Numbered from the stretch's first letter, positions 35,164 to 46,762 are shown. The stretch: DNA of 64,000 nt from Lamellibrachia columna (GCA_963662155.1 OY759271.1:18941229-19005228); one strand, 5' to 3'. Notes: generated by a model from the sequence alone, not told the origin. A program made the numbers and translations.

Positions 35164-35892
35164 ACAGTCCGAGTCAGCATCCTTTGTTACGTTGGTGGAG
35201 ATCCATAATGTTGATGTGACTGCCGCTAGTAACAGAGACACTACTGTATTGCCGCCCATCGCTGGTACTCTTTGCAGTGGCCAAGCACGATCAAGGTAGA
35301 CATCAAAATTGAGTCTGATTCGAGCGTATGCCCTACTCTCGGCAGTAGTTTCCCGGTTCTTCAATTCAAACGGCAGGCAAACCACATACGATTAGGCTGT
35401 GCTCATTCAAGTAAATTCATATTGTTTAATGGGAAATAGTCAATACTGAATCTGGACGATTGCTGTTTTATCAATAAAGCAATGTTTCAATGTATTACTT
35501 TCAAAGCCAATTGTATTACTGAGTGCTGTATATTCTATTTTTATTTATTGTATTGCTTTATTTTTAGTGTCAAGCATTTTATTTTGCGTGTGACTAATCA
35601 TATTTATTCATATTAGACGTATTTGTATGCATGTAGTTAGCCTTAAGATGCGTCAAATATTACTTCCATGTTTAACCTGTGCAGGTGATAATGCCATCCT
35701 CATTGCACTGCTAGTAAAACTCGATTGGGCCAATAATGGTTAAATCAGACTTGGCCTGCCATTGAAAAAACCTAATTCAGCCAATAATGGCTGTCATTTG
35801 ACATTTGTTCAACTTGCATATAATATATAGCAATAACGGCTGTCATAGACGCGAATGGCTTCCGTGGAAGCCGGTTGCGCATTTAAGGTTTT
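35164..35892. other. Unassigned AT-rich spacer
   Basis: Contains the broken continuation of the THAP fragment to about 35400, then AT-rich sequence. CAATAATGGYTRWMAT-like words recur at 35729, 35780 and 35831 next to the second CAGGCC element. Confidence 0.4.
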
Positions 35893-36739
35893 TTAGAATG
35901 TTCAAGACAGGCAAAATTTTATTTCTGGCTAATGGCCTGCAGGTGGGCCATCAAATTTTCAGATCATTTTATACGATTAGTCACAGCAACAGGCCATCGT
36001 TTCAATTGTTTGTTCTTGCCATCCACCCTGGCGCTACAATTAAACACAATCTTCATCTCATCTGCTTTCATGTTGTCGCTTCGTATAGTTGCCATCTCGT
36101 TTTGATACGTATGAGCCTCACAACAGTAGCGACACCATGCGGACTTTTTGTGAAGCTCATGCATTGCGAACGCCTATATTTTACTAGGTTTGCGCCGCGT
36201 TATCAGTATAACAATATATCGCAGCATTTTCTTCTGCATGACACGTATCAGCTATCGCAATACGCCTTCAACGTACCAATTTCATATAAACCGAATGGTT
36301 CACAGAGTGTCCACTAGGTGTCATGAGTGCCTAACATACATTCCAGGACACACTAGGGCGCAGATAGTTCAGTTTACCATAACTTTGTACTTCAGTCCAA
36401 AAGTTTATATTCGAAAGAAATAAAACCTAATTGTAACAGTTATAGTTATATACAGTGTCAGGTCCGATTTGCTCGTCGTATTTTTTAGTATAACTAGCTG
36501 TAACTCGATACGGATTGTCAGAAAATGCCACCAGTACGCACGCGGCGATTCTAGCAGCAACATTGTCTGCCATGAGGAATACTGACAAAAAGCATAAAAA
36601 TAAATCACCAACAATAAAAGAAATCACAGCCAAACTCGTTTCATCGACTTGTAATGTTTTTTTTTTAATTCGGCCAGTAACTTTTAAAATCTACTGGCCT
36701 GAGGGGCCACTGGGTACAACAGCTTAATGTCGAGGCCTG
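35893..36739. mobile_element. CAGGCC-ended hAT-like element, copy 2 (inverted)
   Basis: The reverse complement of 33370-34184: the right end is CTTAATGTCGAGGCCTG (36739). Internal blocks such as ACGATTAGTCACAGCAAC, TACAATTAAACACAATCTTC and GCAGCATTTTCTTCTGCA align in order with the first copy. The left end (near GAATGTTCAAGACAGGC) is diverged and its limit is approximate. Confidence 0.65.
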
Positions 36740-36944
36740 CACACATATACATACATACATACACACAAACACACCAAGCGTACCCCGTACCCCATTTTGG
36801 CACAAACTAATCCATTTAATATTTAGCACAACATTTTTCACAACTATTTATGGAGTGAACACCCATTTATATGCCAATTGACTAATAAATAATTTGGTTT
36901 GACAATATTAAAATAATTTGGTTTAACAATATTAAAATCAGTAG

Positions 36945-37075
36945 GGCATTCCAACCAATAGTAGCGCATTCCAACCAGGCCGTTGGAGCATTGCGACCAG
37001 GCTGTTGGAGCATTGCGACTAGGTTTTGTGCATTCAGGTAGTGGTGCATTCAGGCAGTGGGGCATTCCGACCATG
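36945..37075. repeat. Degenerate short tandem repeat (GCATTCCRACCAGG)
   Basis: GGGCATTCCAACCA, GCGCATTCCAACCAGGC, GAGCATTGCGACCAGGC and GGGCATTCCGACCATGC recur about every 17-30 bp. Poorly conserved. Confidence 0.6.
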
Positions 37076-37154
37076 CTGCAACAGGCAGCATCCTTTCCCT
37101 ATCAGAAACACCCAGTTAAACAAAAAATTGTAGGCTACTAGTTCAGGCCATAAT

Positions 37155-37395
37155 CCCTGTTTGTTCAATTAAGTCACCAGGATGTCCACAAAGCACCATT
37201 CATCAGTTAACCCATCAGTTAGCCATGGAAAGCCTTTTAATGAAGTCAGGAGACCATGCAGGAGACCACTGGCTAACAGTGCTAACTGCTAAGAATTGCC
37301 AGCTGAGTCTACTTAGATGTAGAAGTAAGGTGACTCAAGTCAGACTGCCTGCAGCCTTACACCAGTATTAAGTATAATCTGGTGCCAGCAGTCCA
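37155..37395 (+). repeat. Dispersed repeat with empty target site
   Basis: Related to 34185-34322, and carries the uninterrupted site TGTTTGTTCAATTAAG at 37158 that matches the flanks of the CAGGCC element. Confidence 0.55.
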
Positions 37396-38453
37396 ATTAA
37401 AAAATACAAAGGGGATTTTGAGCCTGTTATATTGGCATGTGCTAACTATCTCAACAACAAGTAGTCTAACAGCAGAAAATATAAATTGCAAACATCTAAT
37501 ATAAACAGATTACAAATTGCAACACTGCCTTTGTGCACCAAAAGAAGACAAACTGAACTGATGTATCAGCATGTTGGTCTCATGTGGTCTTTATTCAAAA
37601 CAAGGACAAACAAACTTTACTCAAATTGTCACACACCCCATCCCTTTCAGGGATCGATCTGGGCAGCAACCTTGCGTCATTGATGCATCATATTTTTAAA
37701 TGCTGCATTGTTTTTTGCAGTGTGTGCCCTAGTGATGCATATTTATATAAACAGACACAGTATCTTTTGTTACAATACAGATTTTAAAATAACCTAGTGA
37801 TCTCTGTACATGTTGTTGATATTATTGGTAATATATTAAATATACCCAGAGATTTGGGCAGTCATACAAGCACAAAACATCAAGTGTTTAGCAGAAGTAA
37901 AAATTATTATATTTAGATACACCTCATATTTTTCGTGTAGAACAAATTATCAAGCAAGCAAAATAAAATATACTGAATGTAATAAAAAAACTGCAAATAT
38001 GATTACTGGCCTAATATGAAATTAACTGTAATGCTCACAATTACCATGTTATGCAAAGTAACCATGTTATGCAAATTAATTGCACTTTTATTAAATTAAT
38101 AAAATTTCAAAAAGGCACATAGTTATGCCTCTAGTGTGCTCTTTTCCAGATCGATCCCTGCGGCTTTTGTTCCAATTTGGACAAATATTCTCAACTCTAC
38201 CCCTTCAAATGATGTACATGTTTGGGGGGTGGGGGTGGTAATGTTTAGTTACTGGTATAGTAACTACAAAGATATTGGTATAATGGGTATTATTATATCA
38301 ATGCATGTGGTTTATATAAATTAATTGTTAATTGCAGTTAAGAAGGGACTCCAAGCAAAAACTGATTTTATGAGTCATACCATGTCTGAATGTAAAAGGG
38401 AGGGGTTTGTAAAAGGTAACGGTATGTTTGGGAATGGAAATGTCATTCAAAAA
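37396..38453. other. Unassigned AT-rich region
   Basis: No convincing gene or repeat partner. Contains a G-run (TTGGGGGGTGGGGGTGG, 38222-38238) that could form a G-quadruplex-like structure, and TTATGCAAA direct repeats near 38050-38075. Confidence 0.4.
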
Positions 38454-38570
38454 TGTACCCGTATGTTTACTTGTACTCGTGAGAATGTACTTGTACTCAG
38501 CTTTTAGCAATGTATTCGTACTTGTACTCATCCATCACCACTGTACTTGTACTCATGACAATGTGCTCGG
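38454..38570. repeat. Clustered GTACTTGTACTC words
   Basis: TTACTTGTACTCGTGA, GTACTTGTACTCAGC, CGTACTTGTACTCATC and GTACTTGTACTCATGA occur within about 115 bp. Similar reiterated words are found at ends of hAT-type elements, but no terminal repeats were located here. Confidence 0.5.
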
Positions 38571-39101
38571 CCCGTCTGCCCGTCTTCAAGACAAACGCCT
38601 TACGACGACGGGTACAATGAAAATAAAAGACGGGTTTTTCTTTTTACAAGATGAGAATTTTTCATAATAAAATTGTTTGAACTGTCTTACTGACTCTTAG
38701 CGCACAAGATCGTGATTCGACGAATGTTGTCGGCGGCAGAATAGTGAATACCTCTGATCTACGAGTCTATATTTTTTATATACTTGACATAGTTGAAAAA
38801 TGATACTGTGGTTGATCTCTATTTATTGTAATCGTGTTCATCATTGGTTGGGAAACGTGTTTCTATGGCCTTTCTTGGTGCCTATCCATTGGCGCTCTCA
38901 TTTGAAGAAACAATCCCCTGACCCGGATGTTGTGGCTGAGTTTAAAATAGCACCCGCCAAGCGAGTGAAAAGATGCGATAATGTCAACGTCAAAGTTCAT
39001 GACAATCGATAACTTTTTCGTAAACTTGAATAAAAACAGCATTCCTGTGGTTGTCCCTGAACAGTTTCCCGGTTCCTCAAATCAAACGACAGGCAAACCA
39101 C
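38571..39101. other. Unassigned; includes a fragment related to the THAP region
   Basis: The segment 39048-39101 (TTGTCCCTGAACAGT then TTCCCGGTTC...CAGGCAAACCACA) matches two separate pieces of 35150-35385, as though an intervening stretch were missing. The rest is unassigned. Confidence 0.45.
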
Positions 39102-39300
39102 AAATCATAAAATAATAACTGCAATATTGTATAGTAAAAATATATATATATTAAAAATATACTATATGTTTTAATATATATATTATTAAAAATAGTCTAT
39201 TTTTAATATATATATATATATATATATTAAAAATATAGTAGTCTATTTTTAATATAGATATATATTTTTACTATACAATATTGCAATTATTTTATGATTG
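39102..39300. repeat. AT-rich palindrome
   Basis: GCAATATTGTATAGTAAAAA (39121-39140) returns inverted as TTTTTACTATACAATATTGC near 39266-39285, with the outer AATCATAAAATAATAA and TTATTTTATGATT also paired. The middle is TA-rich with TTAAAAATA repeats. Confidence 0.85.
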
Positions 39301-39348
39301 CATGTATGTATGTATGTATGTATGTATGTATGTATGTATGCGTGTATG
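39300..39348. repeat. (TATG)n microsatellite
   Basis: About eleven copies of the tetranucleotide, with one TGCG interruption. It abuts the AT-rich palindrome. Confidence 0.95.
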
Positions 39349-39625
39349 AACAGGCTGGTCGCAGATATATGGAGCTTTCTAAATTTTACTAATAATAATA
39401 ACACTAATGTATACTGGAATCACAGTATCCAGACGATATGCTCATGGTGAAGGAATTAAGCTGGTTCGAAGAGCATGCTGGATCGAAGCACATGCCAGGC
39501 CCTTAAAATGTTGTTTCCTTTCAAGCATGATACAATTTCTGTTATCACTAATATCCAGGAAACATTATGTAATTAAATGTGTTATGACAACTACAATGAC
39601 AACACTTAGATGCTGAAATGTGGTA

Positions 39626-41782
39626 CAGTAGAACCCTAGATGAACGACCACCCTGATCAGCGACCACCCGCCTTTCCCTGACCGTTTTTTCAATGACGGA
39701 CTACGACCATTTTATAAATGACCCCTCGTCAACGACCACCCAGCAAACGCAACCAACGACCAGGGCAATTCGAATTTTACCCCCGATAAATGACTATCCG
39801 ATAGGTTACAGCACACTTTTATTATGTGAATCTCGCAACGAAGCGAAATTGCGAGAGATGTCGAGTCGAAAGATTTTAACTTTGGAAGATCGTGTGAAAG
39901 TCGTTGAACATTTGTCGAAAGGGAAGTCAGCCCGATCGATCGCACTGAGTCTCAACGTTGGAAAGACACAGGTGCAAACAATCGCGAAAGAAAAAGACGA
40001 CATTTTGTACCGCTGGAAAGACGGGGAAAATGGCGACCACAAGTACGGCAAGAAGAGAAAGTGCGCATATGAAGACCTGAACGAGGCTGTATGGGGATGG
40101 TTTTGTGACGCGAGGTCACGGAACATCCCCATGTCTGGCGTCATGATCCAGGAGAAAGCTGTCTATGAACTATGAATATGACGACTTCTCTGGATCGAAC
40201 GGATGGCTCAACCGGTGGAAAGCCTGACACAACATCCGGTGCTCGGTCCTGAACAGCGAGAGTGCGGACGTCCCGGAGGAAGCCGTGAGGAACTGGGGGC
40301 AATGTCTGCCGGTCCTCTGCATCGGTTACGAAGTAAAGGACACCTTCAACGCAGATGAGAAGGGAATGTTCTTCTGAGCGATGCCGACGAAGTCGATGGT
40401 GACGAAGGGCGATTCCTGCAATGATGGGAAGAATGCGAAAGACCGAATCACAGTGCTGTTGGCAGCGAGCGCGACCGGTGAGAAACTGAAGCCGCTCGTC
40501 ATCGGAAAGTCGAAGAAACCACGGTATTTCTATGAGGTTTGAACTTCCTCATGTTCGTCGACAACTGTGCAGCACATCCTGACATACAGCTGTTGCATGT
40601 GAAGGTTGTGTTTCTTCCGCCAAACACAACCTCCAAGCTTCAGCCATGCGATGCAGGCATCATCCAAACGGTGAAGATGCACCAGGAAGCGTCTCCTTCG
40701 TCACGTCCTGCACCAGATGGATGTCAACGAGACCGGCACAGCATCTACACTCGCCAAGTCGGTTACCGTGTTGGATGCCATCATCTGGCTGAAGTCGGCT
40801 TGGGACATCCTGCAAGCCAGCACCATCGTGAAGTGCTTCAGGAAATGCGGGTTTCACACTGACACAAGTTTCTCATAAAATGCAATGTCACTGTTTTTTC
40901 CCACTGTATTGATGCATATGTTTTATTATTTTATTTTACTTGAAAATTCAAGCAAATGAATGTTTTATTTTTTCAGAAGCAGTTTTCCCTCCATTGTATT
41001 GTTACTTTAATTTACACCAAAGCAAATTAATGTTTTATTTATTTTTTCAGAAGTTGGCAGAATAGCAGTCAGTTTGCCTTAAATTTTTTAAATGCTTATG
41101 TTGTCAACTTGTGTTGCAGCTGCAACAGCGACCGTTGGAGCAGCCGTCCCTCGAGTCAGAGCTCCAGAACACCATTGGCGACATGACTGCAAGCATTCGC
41201 AGACATCGACAAGGATGAGGTGACAATTCATGCAGTCGCTGACAACTGGGAGCCGCTGTTGCCTGACGCAGAGAACGAGGAAGAGGAGGATGAGCATGCC
41301 TGCTGTTATCAGCAGATGGACAGCCATGTCGCACGTGGACAGTCTTGTGGCATTTGGACTGTCAAGGAACAACAGAAAAGTGGTCGAGTTGTTGTGCCAA
41401 CTCAAGCATGAGCTTGAGTTGGAGCGCCTGGAGAAGTGTTCCAAGCAGATGGCCATTGGCGACTTCTTCTGCAAGAAGCAGTGAGATTTGATGCGGGACA
41501 CTGGACAAGAAGTGTACTTTGATGCTGGACACTGCAGATAGTCACTGTGGACGACTGATGTAGTTAGATGTAGGACACTGCACTGTATATATATTTTTAT
41601 GCACTGTATATATGTTGTTTAGTTTTACTGAAGTTCTACCTGCGTTTTTGATGTAGAAATGACTTGTTTTTCTTTATAGGGCTGATACGTCAAAATAGCT
41701 CAACCCCTCACGAGAAACCACCCCTCTTTTAAGACCGCTCCACTCTGATTTTGTGGGTGGTCTTAAATGGGGGGTTCTACTG
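39626..41782 (+). mobile_element. Tigger/pogo-type DNA transposon with TA target duplication
   Basis: Terminal inverted repeats CAGTAGAACCC (39626) and GGGGTTCTACTG (41782) lie between TA dinucleotides (39624-39625 and 41783-41784), as expected for the Tc1/mariner-pogo group. Subterminal sequences ACGACCACCC/GGGTGGTC also mirror each other. At 2157 bp it retains most of a transposase. Confidence 0.93.
39858..41484 (+). pseudogene. Tigger/pogo transposase (CENP-B-like DNA binding + DDE)
   Basis: Transposases of this group cut and paste at TA sites in the nucleus. MSSRKILTLEDRVKVVEHLS begins at 39858. Then KSARSIALSLNVGKTQVQTI forms the psq-type helix-turn-helix, and the second CENP-B-type domain follows (IPMSGVMIQEKA; after a frameshift near 40165, DDFSGSNGWLNRWK). 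The DDE catalytic domain shows the first aspartate in TFNADEKGMFF (about 40350), the second in FVDNCAAHPDI (about 40555) and the third in NTTSKLQPCDAGIIQTVK (about 40625-40675). A TGA follows GMFF and other stops and frame changes follow. The tail, LCQLKHELELERLEKCSKQM, ends at 41484. All three catalytic aspartates remain, but the frame is broken. Confidence 0.9.
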
Positions 41783-41962
41783 TATATGAAATGAACATAT
41801 CGGTGAACAAAATCAAGTTTCTGGAATGAATAGTAGAGGGGTTGTTGGTGTTGGTGTTACTTTTGACTGTCATTAAAAATTCTGCTTAGATCGTGTTGGT
41901 CCTATAGCAACTAATTCGTTCGTGTTAACCAAAATAACTTGTGGGATCATTAGTGACACTGT

Positions 41963-41974
41963 CAGTTGTAATGA

Positions 41975-42062
<88 letters not shown>

Positions 42063-42074
42063 TCATTACAACTG
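41963..42074. repeat. (TA)n tract enclosed by a perfect 15-bp inverted repeat
   Basis: CAGTTGTAATGAGTA (41963-41977) and TACTCATTACAACTG (42060-42074) flank about 82 bp of pure TA. The whole is one perfect palindrome. Confidence 0.95.
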
Positions 42075-42286
42075 TGTGGACAGTTTTACTTGTGCTGCTT
42101 TCAAGATGTTCTGGTTTATGATCTTCCATTGACTTTGGTCATGCGATCTCAGCCAATCTAGTTCTCTTTGGTTTCGAAGACACTTGTTGCCTTCCTGCAG
42201 ATCTCTGTCGAGGGCAGTTGGGAGTGTTGTTCACGGTTGCCCTCGCCAGCAAGCAACGTCAGCGGATGTGAAATACTGGTCTATGG

Positions 42287-42288
<2 letters not shown>

Positions 42289-42340
<52 letters not shown>
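42289..42340. repeat. (AT)n microsatellite
   Basis: About 52 bp of uninterrupted AT repeats. Confidence 0.97.
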
Positions 42341-42343
<3 letters not shown>

Positions 42344-42702
42344 TAGTTATTTGGCAATAACCATTCATAAGTGTAACACTATGACGTTTTGTGATGCAAC
42401 CTAACATCACGTGACATCGTGCATGGGTTCATTTTGGAAAATAACGCCCACTAGTCAGTAATTATGATGAATAACTGTACTCATAATCAATTAATTGGAG
42501 CGTATTTCTTCTGCTTCTTGACACCAATGTGCAGATGGCATGTCATGGAATAAACATGTGAAACGGTTAGTGTGTGTGTTTTAAATCATAAGTTATTTAT
42601 TTCCGATAGGCGATAGGGAACCAACGTTAGAACATGACATGTTTACCTAATTTTTTCGATGCTAATGTGTTCTTTGCATCACTCCCCATCGGATCAGGTA
42701 CA

Positions 42703-44114
42703 AAACGGACGAATATTTGTAAAAGTTATTGTGTTTGAGTGCACTTTTAGTTCCCAAAACAACGCTATAATGGACAAAAGCCGGTGTTGTTAATATGCCG
42801 ATCATCCGAAATGTACTGTAACAATATCACGGTGGCATCAGAAATGGAAAGGCGATTCCACTGACAAATATTTCGTACCGCAGTAAAAAAAAATACGAAA
42901 AATAGAAGAAAAAGTGCAATTTAATGTTACGAAAAACTCTAAAAATCGACAAATTAATGTTAAAAAGCCACATAAAAAATTGAATCGGACAGGTGATTTC
43001 ACTGACAAATATCTTGTACGCAGTCTAAGAAGAAGAAAATAGAGTTCAATTTAATTTTGAAAATCCCAAAAAAAATCCACCGACAAATATCTCGAACAAA
43101 AATGTAAAATAATAATTAAAAGTTCACAGATCGTGCAAATATCTTTAAATCTTACTCATAAACAAGTGTCTTGTTTGCCCAAATCATACAATTAAGTAAT
43201 AACTAATTCTTCAGGGGACATTGAAGTGTTTATTTTTTACATTACTAATGTTTGTAAATACCCATGAACAAATGCACACTAACAGTGAACTTCACCCAGC
43301 AGTCGCCAGAAGACACGAAACGGCTCTTTTCAGAGCCAACCATACTTTCACAAAAGAGTTGCTACAATGGATGTGAACGATGTCTAGGTTTGAATAATTC
43401 TCTTGTAGATATCAATTTAACGAAAATATCTCGATAAATTTGGTCCTTGAAATTCACCATGGCTGCAGTTTCCAAAACGACAGCACCTTTTTGTAGTGAA
43501 ATGTCCAATTTTCCTCATGATATGGTCCAAACATTAGTAGTGTAAAAAATAAACACTTCAATGTCCCCTGAAGAATTAATTATTACTTAATTGTATGATT
43601 TGGGCAAACAAGACACTTGTTTATGATTAAGATTTAAAGATATTTGCACGATCGGTGAACTTTTAATTATTATTTTTATATATGTGCGATGTCTTTGTTT
43701 TTTTTACATTATCTTATATTTTTGTTGAGATATTTGTCGGTGGATTTTTTGGGGATTTTCAAAATTAAATTGAACTCTATTTTCTTCTTCTTAGACTGCG
43801 TACAAGATATTTGTCAGTGAAATCACCTGTCCGGTTCGATTTTTTTTGGCTTTTTAACATTAATTTGTCGATTTCTAGAGTTTTTCATAACATTAAATTG
43901 CACTTTTTCTTCTATTTTTCGTATTTTTTTATACTGCGGTATGAAATATTTGTCAGTGAAATCGCCTTTCCATTTCTGATGCCACCGTGATATTGTTACA
44001 GCACATTTCGTATGATCGCCATATTAACAACACCGGCTTTTGTCCATTATAGCGTTGTTTTGGGAACTAAAAGTGCACTAAAACACAATAACTTTTACAA
44101 ATATGCGTCCGTTT
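42703..44114. mobile_element. Foldback element with arms of about 560-590 bp
   Basis: The left arm (42703-43262), starting near AAACGGACGAATATTTGTAA, is the reverse complement of the right arm (43528-44114), which ends TTTACAAATATGCGTCCGTTT. Blocks such as GTGATTTCACTGACAAATAT, CAGTCTAAGAAGAAG and GTGTCTTGTTTGCCCAAATC occur in mirrored order with few differences. The loop is about 265 bp and contains a histone-type stem-loop. No coding region. Confidence 0.92.
43322..43337 (+). promoter_or_regulatory. Histone mRNA-type 3' stem-loop
   Basis: GGCTCTTTTCAGAGCC is an exact match to the metazoan replication-dependent histone 3' stem-loop: a 6-bp stem with a TTTC loop. It has the typical A-rich 5' flank (CGAAAC) and 3' AACCA, and a purine-rich CAAAAGAGTT about 14 nt downstream where the U7-binding element would lie. 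In histone genes this site is bound by SLBP and directs 3' cleavage. No histone reading frame precedes it, so it is probably a captured or relic 3' end. Confidence 0.7.
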
Positions 44115-44189
44115 AATAGCGTTAATAATTTCGGCCAGGTTAATGCACCTTTACCCTGTCTTTGCCTAGCCCTAGGCTAGGGTAGCTCT

Positions 44190-44956
44190 GCCTCTGGACC
44201 ACGGGCAACTGAATCAGCTTGAGCCCCTGTAACTGATATATATATATAAGGGTATGCAACTAGGAATGACCCCACTCACCTTTCAACATCCGTATCTCGG
44301 CGTGGCGATGCGTAATCCGAATACTGTGACCTTACACAAACGTCCCAATGAATAAACTTTCACTATACCTACTTGTCATTAAAAACATATACGGATTTCT
44401 TATGAAAAGCGGTACGTTAACGACTGTACGCACAGAATGATTAACGATTCGCATACGTTAACGTTACCGGAAGTGAGGTGCAGGGTAGTGAGGTGTGCAA
44501 AATCCTTTGTTAGGCAAACGCCACGTGTTCGACCTTTGCAAGAGGATTGTCGACGCACACCTGTCAGCTGCTGTAGAATGTGTCAGACTGATAATTGGCT
44601 CCTTTTGTTGTGTAGATTATTTGCCTAACAAAGGATTTTGCACACCTCACTACCCTGCACCTCACTTCCGGTAACGTTAACGTATGCGAATCGTTAATCA
44701 TTCTGTGCGTACAGTCGTTAACGTACCGCTTTTCATAAGAAATCCATATATGTTTTTAATGACAAGTAGGTATAGTGAAAGTTTATTCATTGGGACGTTT
44801 GTGTAAGGTCACAGTATTCGGATTACGCATCGCCACGCCGAGATACGGATGTTGAAAGGTGAGTGGGGTCATTCCTAGTTGCATACCCTTATATATATAT
44901 ATCATAATCAGTTACAGGGGCTCAAGCTGATTCAGTTGCCCGTGCTCTGGACAGCC
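44190..44956. repeat. Near-perfect inverted repeat, arms of about 330 bp
   Basis: The left arm from CCACGGGCAACTGAATCAGC to CAAAATCCTTTGTTAGGCAAA (about 44190-44518) is mirrored by 44621-44956 with only a few differences (for example an ATCATAATC insertion next to the TA run). The loop is about 100 bp. The arms include GGTACGTTAACGACTGTACG and CGTTAACGTTACCGG, noticeably CG-richer than the surroundings. Weak outer symmetry continues with CCTAGGCTAG and CTAGCCTAGG. Confidence 0.93.
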
Positions 44957-44989
44957 GCCTCTGTCTGTGTAGTGAGGCGGCAACGCTAA

Positions 44990-46742
44990 CGATGCCCAAT
45001 TTTAAGACTATCGCGGCTCTAGCCTAGGACTGGGTAGTCATTTTCATGATTATAGTCCCATCAGGAATGAAATACATTTATCACACAAAACTAGCGTTGA
45101 GGTACATGCTCACGGGCGTGGAACCTCGTGCGGGAAATAACTCTATCATCGCCCAAAGACCATGTAACAGCCCGAGTCACACTGACAGGCTAACCAATTA
45201 TCAAAGTGGCCACGTAATTCTTTGTATTTTATGCAATATTATATCAACCGCTAAGATGTGTGTTCTGAACGCAGAAAACTACCAACCTTATGAAAGGCAG
45301 ATATTGTATTTCTGAGATGTCTCAAATATGGCGCGCACCTAGCGATTACTTGTCGTGTTGGTATCATTCACCAGGTGGCATTGCGAAAGAACCAGTCGTT
45401 GGTTAATCGAAACGAGTCGTTGGTTTACCGTTGGTTCCATGCGCACATTCCATGGACATAATGTGAAGTGGAATTTCAGTATAAGTACTCTCCATATAAA
45501 GAACATCCGCTTAAAAAGAGCTAACAGCAAACAAAAGTCATGATTGTGGGCCTATGTACCTATAAGAATTACTAAAACAATCATTTGCAAGTACAATCAC
45601 GAATATCACGCTAGTGAAACTAGGAAAACTTTGTTGAACACACATCACATTAATGTCATGGGCCGCGCCATACAGTTAGATAACACTACATCACTAGTGC
45701 TTGTAATCTGACAATATGCGTTCACCAAATCAAAATCTATTTGTAAACATCTAGTCCAGGTAGTCCTACATTTGCCAGTAGGGTATGACCACTGTACGTA
45801 GTGCCTAGTGGTGTGGTGTGTTTGCACACAGGTCTATGTGATGCGTCTAGTGTTGTAGTTTAACGGGCAGTTTGTAGCGCTTGCTTCATACTCTCGCTTC
45901 CAGCTGCAACCACGAGATAGCTCGTGGGATTGAAAAGGTACACAGACAATTAATTAAAACTCTAGCACAACATACCTCCTTGTAGTACACTGCGAATACT
46001 GGGCACCTTGCGGCCTCATGCTAATGTGCTGGAGATCGGGGAGCAGGTTGGAATCCCTGAGGTGCAGTGTGCAGGTCCCACCGGCGTGTGGAGTGTGGAT
46101 ACGTCCCGGCACTCACTATTCCAATTCCCATCTATGGGTAAATGCACAAGGGAGCAAAAAACAAAACAAAATCCGAAATGGGGCCCCGAAGTCGGTTTGA
46201 TGTCAACCATGCCATCATTCTGGCAGCTCAGGCAGCCTCACTGGTGCTAAATGTACTGCTTTGTATTTCTTTGAACTACACCAGTGAAGCCTGGGAGGAT
46301 CCTGACGACTGGGCAACCAGGATCTCCTCACGTTTCGCCCAAGCCTGCGCCCTGGAGAGGACACAACAGTGTCGCTGATCTGCGGAAGCACAACACGGGA
46401 AGCAGTATAGTTACGAGTTATATGCCCAATTCAACTGGCGTAGGGAACGGGCACCACGGGTTGCCTCCGACGGTGGGAGAGATCATCGTGTCCCACTGGT
46501 CAGCTATCGCCTGCTTCAAGCTGGGCAGCCTGCGGCCAATAAGGTGCTGACCCGCCACGTTCCGCCATGGGTGTTTGGAGCTTAATTAGAGCATCTGCTC
46601 GACAATTAAGTGGCTCGACAACATCACACTACGCAATCCAAAGAGAATAAAGAAGATGCCAGCTCTTCGACTAACAAGCTGGAATGTCATCATGCATGTT
46701 TCGTAATGTCACAAATGTTTTGTAAACCAATTTTAAAACAAG
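44990..46742. other. Unassigned region
   Basis: Several short open frames (up to 89 codons) overlap in different frames between 46008 and 46550 with somewhat higher GC. The strongest reads EAWEDPDDWATRISSRFAQA, but I do not recognise a family. This may be a fragment of an unknown repeat. Confidence 0.35.
45855..45945 (+). repeat. Possible tRNA-derived SINE remnant
   Basis: GTAGTTTAACGGGCAGTTTG and GTAGCGCTTGCTTCATAC resemble a tRNA 5' half. CTCGTGGGATTGAA lies where a B box would be. No tail or target duplication was identified. Confidence 0.3.
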
Positions 46743-46762
46743 TTAACCATTTGATGCATACG

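Noticed and set aside
41922..42404. Open frames with long isoleucine-tyrosine runs
   Set aside because: Translations of (TA)n microsatellites.
42703..44956. A single very large palindrome covering both foldback structures
   Set aside because: The two inverted repeats have different arm sequences and separate centres; they are adjacent, not nested.
46008..46550. Host gene in the GC-richer overlapping frames
   Set aside because: Several frames overlap, none has a recognisable domain or splice structure; kept only as an unassigned region.
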